Source: Cellulomonas sp. Root485 (lineage in GTDB: Bacteria > Actinomycetota > Actinomycetes > Actinomycetales > Cellulomonadaceae). Taken from it: a stretch of DNA of 64,000 bases. Where the stretch lies: NCBI RefSeq assembly GCF_001426705.1, contig NZ_LMFC01000002.1, positions 352,559 to 416,558 of the forward strand, in the 5' to 3' direction. Positions within the stretch are counted from its first letter, which is position 1. Every line of letters starts with the position of its first letter. Shown here in pieces: positions 27,909 to 36,039 of this stretch. The translations under genes and the position numbers were made by a program. The notes beneath the pieces are model-generated. The model saw nothing but the letters and a program-made list of their open reading frames with translations, searched no databases and was not told the origin of the DNA.

Positions 27909-30900
27909 TCACCCGATCGTGTTGAACGGCAGCCAGGTGTCGAGCGGGGCGGGGAACGGCCGGTTCTCCGGGAGGAAGACGAACCCCGCGACGACGTTGC
28001 CGGTGATCGCCGCCGCACCGACGGCCGCGACCGCCAGGGCGTAGGTGCGGTCGTTGCGGCCGCCACCGACGACGTTGCCGTTCACCGCCGCGGAGCCGAG
28101 CCCCAGCACCGCCGCCGTGAGCGTCGCGTGCAGGCTGGTGAGCCGGTTGGAGCTCACCGTCGCCGCGTCGGCGTCGGCGCTGTTGCTCACCTCGCCCTGA
28201 CCCCGCTCGGTCGCTCGGGTGTAGACGAACAGCGCCGGGCCGGTGGTGCCCTTGTCCGGGACGGCGCACTCCACGATGTTCGCGTCCACCGAGAGCGTGG
28301 TGCGGATCCCCTCGCGCTCCTCGTCGATGAGCGCGAGGGTGGCGATCCAGCCGATCAGCACCGGGACGAGGTTCGCCTCGAGCATGATCGTCGGGGAGGT
28401 CGGGACGGTGACCGCGGGTGCGTCGACCGTCGTGATCGGCGTGTTGAAGAGGGCGGACGTCGCGGTGGCGCGGGACCGTGCGCGCGTGGTGGTCGGCGCC
28501 GCCGTGCCGTCCGCCGGGTCGGTCGTGGGGTGGTCGCGCAGCAGGGCGGACACGAGCGAGGACATGCCGCGGGTGCGCAGCTCCGTCGCCTCGGTCAGCC
28601 GCGCCTTGGTGTGCGCGCTCTCCCACTGCACCAGGCCGCGCGGCCGGCGGTCCTCGAGGTCCGGCAGCGGGTGGACGGCCGCGAACATGGCGAGCAGCAC
28701 GAGGACCGGGTCGAGCAGCCCACCGCCGACGGCCGCGCGGGCGAGCGCCGCGGCAGGCTCGCGGCCCCCCGCGACCTCGTACTTCCCGGTGAGGTCCGTC
28801 GAGGCCAGCGCCTCGGAGTCGACCAGCCAGAAGCCGCCGTAGCAGCGCTCCACCTGGTTCCGCGCGATCGTCACCTGGCCGAGGCGCGCCGAGACGAGCA
28901 GGGGTGCGGCGATGCCGACGAAGCGGTTGTCGGTGATGATCGCGTCGTCGAGCAGGGCGGGGAGGCGGGCGGCGCCCAGGGCTCGGGTCGCGCGCTCGCG
29001 GTTGTCGCGGGTGAGCGCGGTGTCGCCGAGCAGGTACCCCGCGAGCACGCGGCGCGCACCGTCGCCGACGATGGGCGCCAGCGGGTCGTGCAGGAAACGG
29101 TTGCCGGTGAGCCGCAGCCCCCACTGGGCGCCCGCGGCGAAGACGCCGACGCCGAACACGTGCCGCGGCATCGTCTGCGCGACCTCCGGCGTCGTCTCGT
29201 GCTCCCCGACGGTGAACCGGAACAGGCAGTCGGCGACCTCGAGCACCGCGCAGCTCACCGGCCGGATCCCGATGGACACCCACAGGTTGCCCACCTGCGA
29301 GTTCACAGCGTCGGAGACCGCTGCCGTGAAGCCGGTGTTCGCCAGGCCGGTCACCCGGCCGGCCACCGCGGGAACCTGGGGCAGCTCGAGCTCGAAGCCC
29401 GTGATCGAGACGTTGTCCGCCTCGATGAGCAGCACCATGCCCTGCCCGAAGTCCTTCACGGCCTCGGGCCGCACCGCGAGCACCGCGGCGCCCGAGCAGC
29501 CGCGCAGGGTCACGTTCGAGTGCCGCTCGCGCAGGACCAGCGGGCGCACCAGCTCGTAGCGGCCGGGCGAGAAGCAGAGCGTCACGCGGTCGCCGCGCTC
29601 CTTGATGGACCGCCCCGCGACGGCGGCGTCGAGCAGAGCCTGCAGCCGGGGCGCGTCGGACGGCCGGACCTCGAGCGTGCAGCAGCCGTCGTCGTCGAGC
29701 TCGGTGAGCGGGTCGAAGGGGTGGCGGCAGTCCTCCAGGAGGTCGAACACCCCGTCCTGCCAGCCGATGACGGCCAGCGGGCAGACCCACTGCCGGGGAC
29801 CGTCGGGCGGCTGCGGCGTCCGCAGGTAGCGCGCGGGGTACACGGTCGTGGGCGTGCTCGGCCGGACCGCGACGCACCAGAAGTCGTCGACGTGCGGGAC
29901 GCCCCCGGTGGCCAGGCTCAGGGTGACCTGCATGCCGGTGCCCGTGAGCGCGACCGGTGTACCGAGCGTGACCCCCGTGAGCTGCTCCTGCCAGACCCGC
30001 AGGTACAGCTGGGGGTCGTCGTCGTAGTCCGACGGCAGCGCGGTCGGGAACGCGACCGTCTTGGTGTCCGGGTCGTACGGGGTGGCCAGCACGCCGACGA
30101 CCCCGCCCAGCGCGGCGACCCAGCCCTCGACCTGGCCGTCGGTGCTGGTCAGCTCCGCCGAGGCACGCAGCACCTGCACGGGCTGCCCGGCGCGCGGACG
30201 GTGGTGGTCGTCGACCGGGCTGCGGTCGAGGGTGAGCACCGGTGCGGCGCTGTCGTCGGGGGTCACGCGGTACAGCGCCGACGCGTCGTCGTACCCCCAC
30301 ACGGCCGTGATGGTGCCGTCGTCGGGGTCGATGCCGGTGATCTGGAACCGGATGCACTGGTTCTCCGCGCCCAGGTAGCCGCCGGTGCTGGACGGCTCGC
30401 ACGGGTCGCCGACGTCCGGGTCCTGCTGCCAGGTGACCAGCAGGCGCGTCCCGGACGCGAGCTGCATGGTCGCCGGGTCGAACGACAGGCCCTCGGCGGC
30501 CCAGCCCTTGAGGTCGAGGCCCAGGGCCCCCGCGCACGTGGAGGCGTCGGTCGGCCGGCGGACGATGTGCTGCACCAGCCGCGTGCGGGCCGCGCCGTCG
30601 GGCCCGCCGAGCGCGACCTCGTAGAGCGCCGGGTCCTCCACGGCCGTGACGTCACGCTCCGTGACGAGCAGCAGCACGTGCTCGCGTCCTGCCCGGTCCA
30701 CGTCGACGACCGGCTGGTCGAGCCACTCCGGCTGCTTGTCGGTGGTGATCGCCTCGTCGAGCACCACGCGCAGGCCACCGACGTACATCGTCCCGGCGCC
30801 GATCGTCAGGTCGGTGCCCGACGCCGGGCCGACCGCGTAGCCGTCGTCCGGGGTGCCCGCCGGGCCGACGACGTCGAGCAGCACCTCGCGGCGCTCCTCG

Positions 30901-31019
30901 GCGTCGATGGTCCGCTGCTCGTTCTGCTCCGCCTCGAGGGCGACCCGCCCCTGCTGGGTGACCACGCCGGCGTACCGCCGGGCGGGGTCGAACGACAGGC
31001 GCGCTACATCGGTGGCCAT
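27909..31019 (-). CDS. DUF6519 protein with right-handed beta-helix, eCIS-associated
   Basis: 1036 residues. The N-terminus (ARLSFDPARRYAGVVTQQGR, then EAEQNEQRTIDAEERRE) matches the DUF6519 domain found in contractile-injection loci. Residues about 470-760 show pectate-lyase-like beta-helix turns (NVTLRGCSGAAVL, NVSITGFELEL, RLTGNRF, IITDNRFVGI, VTIARNQVERCYGG). A Thr/Ala-rich linker follows, then a further helix-like C-terminus (VNGNVVGGGRNDRTYAL, AITGNVVAGFVF). Beta-helices of this kind occur in tail fibres, tailspikes and glycan-binding proteins, so an outer baseplate or fibre-like role is plausible. It overlaps the upstream gene by 16 bp. Confidence 0.75.
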   Translation of the reverse strand: MATDVARLSFDPARRYAGVVTQQGRVALEAEQNEQRTIDAEERREVLLDVVGPAGTPDDGYAVGPASGTDLTIGAGTMYVGGLRVVLDEAITTDKQPEWLDQPVVDVDRAGREHVLLLVTERDVTAVEDPALYEVALGGPDGAARTRLVQHIVRRPTDASTCAGALGLDLKGWAAEGLSFDPATMQLASGTRLLVTWQQDPDVGDPCEPSSTGGYLGAENQCIRFQITGIDPDDGTITAVWGYDDASALYRVTPDDSAAPVLTLDRSPVDDHHRPRAGQPVQVLRASAELTSTDGQVEGWVAALGGVVGVLATPYDPDTKTVAFPTALPSDYDDDPQLYLRVWQEQLTGVTLGTPVALTGTGMQVTLSLATGGVPHVDDFWCVAVRPSTPTTVYPARYLRTPQPPDGPRQWVCPLAVIGWQDGVFDLLEDCRHPFDPLTELDDDGCCTLEVRPSDAPRLQALLDAAVAGRSIKERGDRVTLCFSPGRYELVRPLVLRERHSNVTLRGCSGAAVLAVRPEAVKDFGQGMVLLIEADNVSITGFELELPQVPAVAGRVTGLANTGFTAAVSDAVNSQVGNLWVSIGIRPVSCAVLEVADCLFRFTVGEHETTPEVAQTMPRHVFGVGVFAAGAQWGLRLTGNRFLHDPLAPIVGDGARRVLAGYLLGDTALTRDNRERATRALGAARLPALLDDAIITDNRFVGIAAPLLVSARLGQVTIARNQVERCYGGFWLVDSEALASTDLTGKYEVAGGREPAAALARAAVGGGLLDPVLVLLAMFAAVHPLPDLEDRRPRGLVQWESAHTKARLTEATELRTRGMSSLVSALLRDHPTTDPADGTAAPTTTRARSRATATSALFNTPITTVDAPAVTVPTSPTIMLEANLVPVLIGWIATLALIDEEREGIRTTLSVDANIVECAVPDKGTTGPALFVYTRATERGQGEVSNSADADAATVSSNRLTSLHATLTAAVLGLGSAAVNGNVVGGGRNDRTYALAVAAVGAAAITGNVVAGFVFLPENRPFPAPLDTWLPFNTIG

Positions 31020-33553
31020 GGTCTGCCTCTCGTGAGCTCACCCTCCGGGTCGGCCGCGGGCAGGTGCACGAGCACCGGCGCGAGACCGACGGGGAGGTAT
31101 TCCTGCAGCTTGATCAAGAGCGAGCGGTCCTTGACCGCGGCGGCGTCCCGGCAGAACGCCCCCATCTCCGACCCGGCGTGGCTGCCGGTCAGCAGGCTCG
31201 GGTCGCCCGCGGTGTCGGCCCCGAGGATCGCGCTGTCGGCCCCGTCGGGCAGCTGTGCGTAGCCCCACTCGCCGAACCGGCGGCTGACCATCACGGGTGC
31301 CCCGGGGGCGATCCGGACCGACTCGTACCGGCGCGGCAGCGCGCTGCCCGTGGACCAGGCGCTGAACCGCACGCACCCGTCCTGCGCGTCGCGCACCCGC
31401 ACCACGTCGTCGAGCAACGACTCGCTGCACTCGAGCCGGTGCACGTACGCCGGCCCGAGCAGCGTGGTCCGGCACAGCTCGACGAGGCCGGCGTCGGTGG
31501 CCAGGGCGGCGTCGGCGAGCGCGACCGGGAACGCCTCAGCCAGCAGCTGCCGGTTCAGCGCGGCCAGGTCCGGACCGGTCGCGGGCGGGCTCAGCGCGGC
31601 GGCTGCCGTCGTGTCGCGCAGCGGGCGGTCGGCGAAGCGGGTGGGGGTCCAGACGAGCGGACCGTCGACGACGGCCTGCAGGTCCGCGACGACCGCGGCC
31701 TGGTCGTCGGGTGGGACCTCGGCGCCGTCGACATAGGCCGCCGCGGCGGTTGCGGCGGTGCCGGTGAGCTGGCCGGCGAGCCACGTCGTGAGCTCGTCCC
31801 GCTGGTGGTGCAGGGCGCTGAGCACGGCCTGCGGGTCCCGCAGCCAGGTCAGCGTGCCGGGCTCCTCGGTGGGCAGGCCCTGGACCACCGAGTCGGTCAC
31901 GGTGAGCCGCTCGACCAGCCCGCCCGCGCGGACCCGGACGGGCCCGGTGATGCAGCGGTCCAGCACGAGTGACCCCACCTGACCCTCGACCCAGAGGGTC
32001 ACGGGGGCCAGGTCGCGGCCGTCGACGCTGCTCTGCCACAGGGTCGGCGGGGTCGCGGCCGCGCCGCTGGTGCCGGGGTCGAGGGTGCAGCAGGTCAGCC
32101 GCACCTCCTCGAACGCGCCGCGCAGGACGACGTCCGTGCCGCTGACCAGCAGGCCGGCCAGGTGCAGGACGGGGGTCGTCGTCGGGGCGCCGGTGAACAC
32201 CCACGGTGCGGAGCCCGGGGCCAGCCGGATCACGGCCCGCTCGCCCTGGGCGGCGCGCAGCGTCACGTCCTCGATCGGGGCGGCGACCGAGCCGACGTCC
32301 GCCGTCGTGGTCAGGGTCCGGCCGTCGTCGACCACGATCGTCCCGGTGCTGCCCAGGGCGCCGATCGCGATGGGCAGGTCGATGGCCGAGCCGCCGTCCA
32401 GGTGCAGCCGGGGGAGTGCCTCGTCCGGTTCGTCGACCCCGACCTGCCGGCGGTCGTACGGCCCGGCACCGATCCGCGAGAACAGGCCGTAGTGGTACCC
32501 GACCTCCAGCTGCGTCGTCGTGCCCGGCGCGGTCCGGAACCGGCCGACCTCGGGCCACACGGTGACGTCCGCGAGCTCGAGCGGGTCGGCGGTGCCCTCG
32601 GGCGTGACGGAGAGGCTGCGCGGCCACAGGCTGGCGTCGGGGTCCGGGAACTGGGTCGGGTCGGGCGGCGTCGCGGTGACCGAGGCCCACAGCGGCTCCG
32701 TCAGGGGCGCCGGCACCTGCCAGACGTCGATCGGCAGCCACGTCTCGCCGTAGTCGTTGCCGCCGCGGGCGGCCGCGGTGAACAGCGGCACCTGGCGGCC
32801 CGTCGGGTCGAACGCGTAGTGCCCGGGGCAGCCGGCGACGGGGACGGGCGTCGCCCGGTCGACCCCGAACGAGACCGTCCGCCACAGGAAGAACCCGACC
32901 TTGGGGATGCCGTACCAGCCGAGGTCGCCGCGGCCGACCCGCACGTCGAGCCGGTGCGCGTACTCGTCGAACGCGGTGTGCGCGAGGGTCGCGCCGAGCG
33001 GGTGGCGCAGGTCCGCCCAGCCGCCTGCCGGGGTGCCGGTGAGGAGGCCGGTGAGCTGCTCGGCGTGCTGCAGGGCGCGGGCACCGGTGGGGTCGGGGTC
33101 GTCGGCGGGCCGGCCGATCGCGGGGTCCAGCCCGTGCCGCGTGCGCGCGAGCCGGCGGAACATCTCGATGGCCCGCGTCTCGTAGCCGGTGACGTCGTGC
33201 GCCAGCTGCTCGAGCAGCGCGACCGTGCCCTTGCGCCGGCGGTAGGCGATCGTGTTAGCGACGTCCAGGCGGCGTCCCCGCGCGTCCATCGACGGGACCA
33301 GGTTCGTGGCCAGCAGGTCCGCGAGGTACGGGATGACCCAGGTGTCGCACGTCTCGATCGACTGGTCCTCCCAGAGCCGGTCGATGCTGCGCCGGACGAC
33401 CGCCATCGACGCGCCGACCCGCTCCAGCAGCTCGCGCAGCGGCCCGTCCCCGTCGACGGTCTGGCTGTCGGCCGCCCGGTACACGGCCGGCAGCAGCGAC
33501 CAGAGCTTGGCGGCGTACCGCTCCTCGTAGGCGTCGTGCACGGGGGTGCTCAT
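31004..33553 (-). CDS. Phage tail protein I-type baseplate protein with beta-helix extension
   Basis: 849 residues, far longer than classic tail protein I (about 200). Residues 1-130 hold the family core (WSLLPAVYRAADSQ, ERVGASMAVVRRSIDRLWED, CDTWVIPYLADLLATN, RRRKGTVALLEQLAHDVTGY), which in phages links wedge to tail fibre. The rest includes beta-helix-like strands (LAGLLVSGTDVVLRG, EEVRLTCCTLDPG, LVERLTVTDSVVQG) and a helical Ala-rich segment. The ATG overlaps the stop of the upstream baseplate gene (ATGA). Likely a peripheral wedge protein. Confidence 0.82.
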   Translation of the reverse strand: MSTPVHDAYEERYAAKLWSLLPAVYRAADSQTVDGDGPLRELLERVGASMAVVRRSIDRLWEDQSIETCDTWVIPYLADLLATNLVPSMDARGRRLDVANTIAYRRRKGTVALLEQLAHDVTGYETRAIEMFRRLARTRHGLDPAIGRPADDPDPTGARALQHAEQLTGLLTGTPAGGWADLRHPLGATLAHTAFDEYAHRLDVRVGRGDLGWYGIPKVGFFLWRTVSFGVDRATPVPVAGCPGHYAFDPTGRQVPLFTAAARGGNDYGETWLPIDVWQVPAPLTEPLWASVTATPPDPTQFPDPDASLWPRSLSVTPEGTADPLELADVTVWPEVGRFRTAPGTTTQLEVGYHYGLFSRIGAGPYDRRQVGVDEPDEALPRLHLDGGSAIDLPIAIGALGSTGTIVVDDGRTLTTTADVGSVAAPIEDVTLRAAQGERAVIRLAPGSAPWVFTGAPTTTPVLHLAGLLVSGTDVVLRGAFEEVRLTCCTLDPGTSGAAATPPTLWQSSVDGRDLAPVTLWVEGQVGSLVLDRCITGPVRVRAGGLVERLTVTDSVVQGLPTEEPGTLTWLRDPQAVLSALHHQRDELTTWLAGQLTGTAATAAAAYVDGAEVPPDDQAAVVADLQAVVDGPLVWTPTRFADRPLRDTTAAAALSPPATGPDLAALNRQLLAEAFPVALADAALATDAGLVELCRTTLLGPAYVHRLECSESLLDDVVRVRDAQDGCVRFSAWSTGSALPRRYESVRIAPGAPVMVSRRFGEWGYAQLPDGADSAILGADTAGDPSLLTGSHAGSEMGAFCRDAAAVKDRSLLIKLQEYLPVGLAPVLVHLPAADPEGELTRGRPWPPM

Positions 33554-36039
33554 GGGGTCACCTCCGCGAGGGACACGTGCAGGTCGGTCGGGGCCAGGGT
33601 GAAGAACCCGCCCTGCCCCGGGTCGAACCGCGGCCCCGGGGTCGTGTACTTGTACCAACCCCACCACCAGCGGGTGAGCGTCAGCTGCGACGTCGACAGC
33701 ACGCCCGGCACCTCGCAGACGACGCGCTCGATCTCGCTGCGGTACAGCGGTTCGCCCAGGGTGCGGGCGCCGGGGGCGAACAGCCCGTCGGTGTCGTCGA
33801 GCAGCGCGGCCGTGACGGCGGCGACCACGTCGGCGGCGACGAAGCTGACGTCGACGCTCAGGGCCAGCGACAGGGCGGCCCGGCGCCGGACGGCGGGGAG
33901 CACGACGAGCGGGCGGTTCGGGTCCGCCTGCGCAGCGAGCGCCTCGCGGGCCGACGCGAGGGCGCCAGCGTCGTCGCCGACGTACACGTGCACCGTCGGG
34001 CGCTGCTCGGCCGCGTCCCACTCGAGCACCGCGCTCGCTCGGCGGACGCCCGGTGCCGCGGCCGCGACGGCGGCGTAGTCGTCGCTGCTGATCGCCCGCC
34101 CGAACGTGAGCACCGAGCGCGGGGCCAGCCAGCGCACGTCGGCGGCCGGCTCGGGGTCCGCACCGCCGACCGGCACCACCGGGTTGCGCACCGAGCGCAG
34201 GTTGGGCACCGACGTGAGCACCTGGGACAGCGCGCCCACGGGCGGCACCGCGGCGCCCGAGCCGACGCGGTAGGTGGCGACGACGGCTGCACCCGTCGGC
34301 AGGCGGGTCGTGCGCACGTGCGTCGCACCCTCGTCGTCCACCCACGTCTCGAACACCTGCTCGTCGGGCCCGTGCCCGTAGAGCGTCGGCACCTCGGTCC
34401 AGTACCGTCCGCCGACGCGCAGGACCACCGTGGAGGAGTACCCGTCGCCCGACCTGCCCGGTGCCGACGCGAGGTACGTGACCGGTGACTTGGCGAGCGC
34501 GAAGTCCTGCCCCGGCAGGCTCGCCTGGCCGGTGCCCAGCACCTCGTCGCGCACCGTCGCCCCGCGCGAGACCTGCACGAGGTCCCACAGCACGGTCAGG
34601 GGGGCGCGCAGCGCGGGGGCTCCGGCACCGCCGCCGACGGTGACGTCGTTGGTGCCCGGCTGCGGCGTCAGCGTGACCCGGGCACCGGTGCCGTGCGCGT
34701 CCTCGACGAGGGCCGTCCGCGCGACGCCCGCGGCCACGGCCGGCGGACGGGCGAGCGTGAGCTTCCCGCCGAGGCCCGTGACGGTCGCGACGGGGGTGTC
34801 CAGCAGCACCCCGACGTCGTTCCAGCCCGCGCGGACGGTGACGGTCGCGGCACCCGACTGGTAGCCGGCCAGGTTGGCGCCGCTGTGCACGCCGACCGTG
34901 AGCGTCGAGACGACGACCGGGATCCCGGGCACGTCCCCGGTGGGCGGGGTACCCGGGGAGGCAGGCAGGGCGTTCGCGTACCAGAGCGACTCCGCGTACG
35001 AGGAGAGCCGGACGACGTCGAACGACGCTCCCGGGCTCACGCCGAGGCCGGCACCGGGCTTCTCCACCAGCAGCGGGTCGCCCGCCTTGAGGAAGCGCGC
35101 CGCGCCGTCGAGCACCAGCGTGGTCCCCGTCGCGACGGTCGCTCCGGCGGGCAGCGACGACAGGTGCATCGTGCGCGTCGAGCGTGCGAGGCGGTAGTCG
35201 CCCGCCACGGCCGAGCCGGGCAGCGTGCCGGTCCCCGCGAGCAGGACGCGGGTGTTCTTCCGACCGCGCGGGTCGCGCTCGACGACCGTCCCGGTGACCT
35301 GCACGACGACGGCCGGGTCGTTGGCCGACGCCCAGGCCTTGGTCCGCAGCAGCAGGCGGTCGCCCACCGCGATCGACGTGGGGACGCCCTTGACCAGCAC
35401 CCCGCCGCGCGCGAGCAGCCGCAGGTGCGGCGGGACCTGAGCGGCTCCCGGGGCCGACGACGGCGGCGGCCCGTCGACCGCGGCGGTGGTCGACAGGTCG
35501 TCGGGCAGCGCGGCCGGCACGCTCGTCGGCTGGGTGAAGGTGGTGACGGACGTCGTCTCGAAGGTCTGCGACTCCATCCCGGGGGTGGCCTTCGACGCGA
35601 TCGCGGTGCCCGCCGGTACGACCAGGGGAGCCGGCCCCGACGCCACGACCGCCAGCGTCGCCGTCGCGCCGATCCCCGGCCGCGGCCGGTACCCCAGCAG
35701 CGAGACCAGCCGGTGGATGCTCGTCTCCTGCACGGCCGTGCCGACGTAGTGCTCGTTCGCGATCCGCTCGTTGTAGAACGTCAGCACGTCCGCGATGTAG
35801 GCCCACCAGTCGACGACCTGCAGACCGAGGTCGGTCCCCGCGGTGGGCCGCCACACGTCCAGCTCGGTCTCGCCGGGCAGGTGCTCGAGCAGCGCGCGCC
35901 GGAACGTGGGGAACACCCCGACGCGGTACGCGATCTGGTCGAGGCCGGCCGGGTTGGACACGACGATGGTGCTCGGCGGCACGCCGCACTCGCCGCGGCA
36001 GTCGCAGCCGCAGCACGCGCAGGACAGGGTGACGCTCAC
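33550..36039 (-). CDS. Putative baseplate assembly protein, J-type (second)
   Basis: 829 residues. Contains GTDLGLQVVDWWAYIADVLTFYNERIANE, and a C-terminal gpJ-like core (APRSVLTFGRAISSDDYAAVAAAAPGVRRA, then a cystatin-like strand set and LYRSEIERVVCEVPGV). It is the Afp12/gp6-like wedge. The extreme N-terminus is a cysteine cluster: six Cys within residues 7-18 (CACCGCDCRGEC), unusual for a wedge protein and suggestive of metal binding. GTG 36039 overlaps the upstream stop (GTGA). Confidence 0.85.
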   Translation of the reverse strand: MSVTLSCACCGCDCRGECGVPPSTIVVSNPAGLDQIAYRVGVFPTFRRALLEHLPGETELDVWRPTAGTDLGLQVVDWWAYIADVLTFYNERIANEHYVGTAVQETSIHRLVSLLGYRPRPGIGATATLAVVASGPAPLVVPAGTAIASKATPGMESQTFETTSVTTFTQPTSVPAALPDDLSTTAAVDGPPPSSAPGAAQVPPHLRLLARGGVLVKGVPTSIAVGDRLLLRTKAWASANDPAVVVQVTGTVVERDPRGRKNTRVLLAGTGTLPGSAVAGDYRLARSTRTMHLSSLPAGATVATGTTLVLDGAARFLKAGDPLLVEKPGAGLGVSPGASFDVVRLSSYAESLWYANALPASPGTPPTGDVPGIPVVVSTLTVGVHSGANLAGYQSGAATVTVRAGWNDVGVLLDTPVATVTGLGGKLTLARPPAVAAGVARTALVEDAHGTGARVTLTPQPGTNDVTVGGGAGAPALRAPLTVLWDLVQVSRGATVRDEVLGTGQASLPGQDFALAKSPVTYLASAPGRSGDGYSSTVVLRVGGRYWTEVPTLYGHGPDEQVFETWVDDEGATHVRTTRLPTGAAVVATYRVGSGAAVPPVGALSQVLTSVPNLRSVRNPVVPVGGADPEPAADVRWLAPRSVLTFGRAISSDDYAAVAAAAPGVRRASAVLEWDAAEQRPTVHVYVGDDAGALASAREALAAQADPNRPLVVLPAVRRRAALSLALSVDVSFVAADVVAAVTAALLDDTDGLFAPGARTLGEPLYRSEIERVVCEVPGVLSTSQLTLTRWWWGWYKYTTPGPRFDPGQGGFFTLAPTDLHVSLAEVTP

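Noticed and set aside
20008-30537. A 3509-residue continuous reading frame covering the DUF4157 gene and part of the DUF6519 gene
   Set aside because: The first about 875 residues are Arg/Pro/Ala-rich shadow of the real DUF6519 gene in another frame; the true start is ATG 27906 after that gene's stop.
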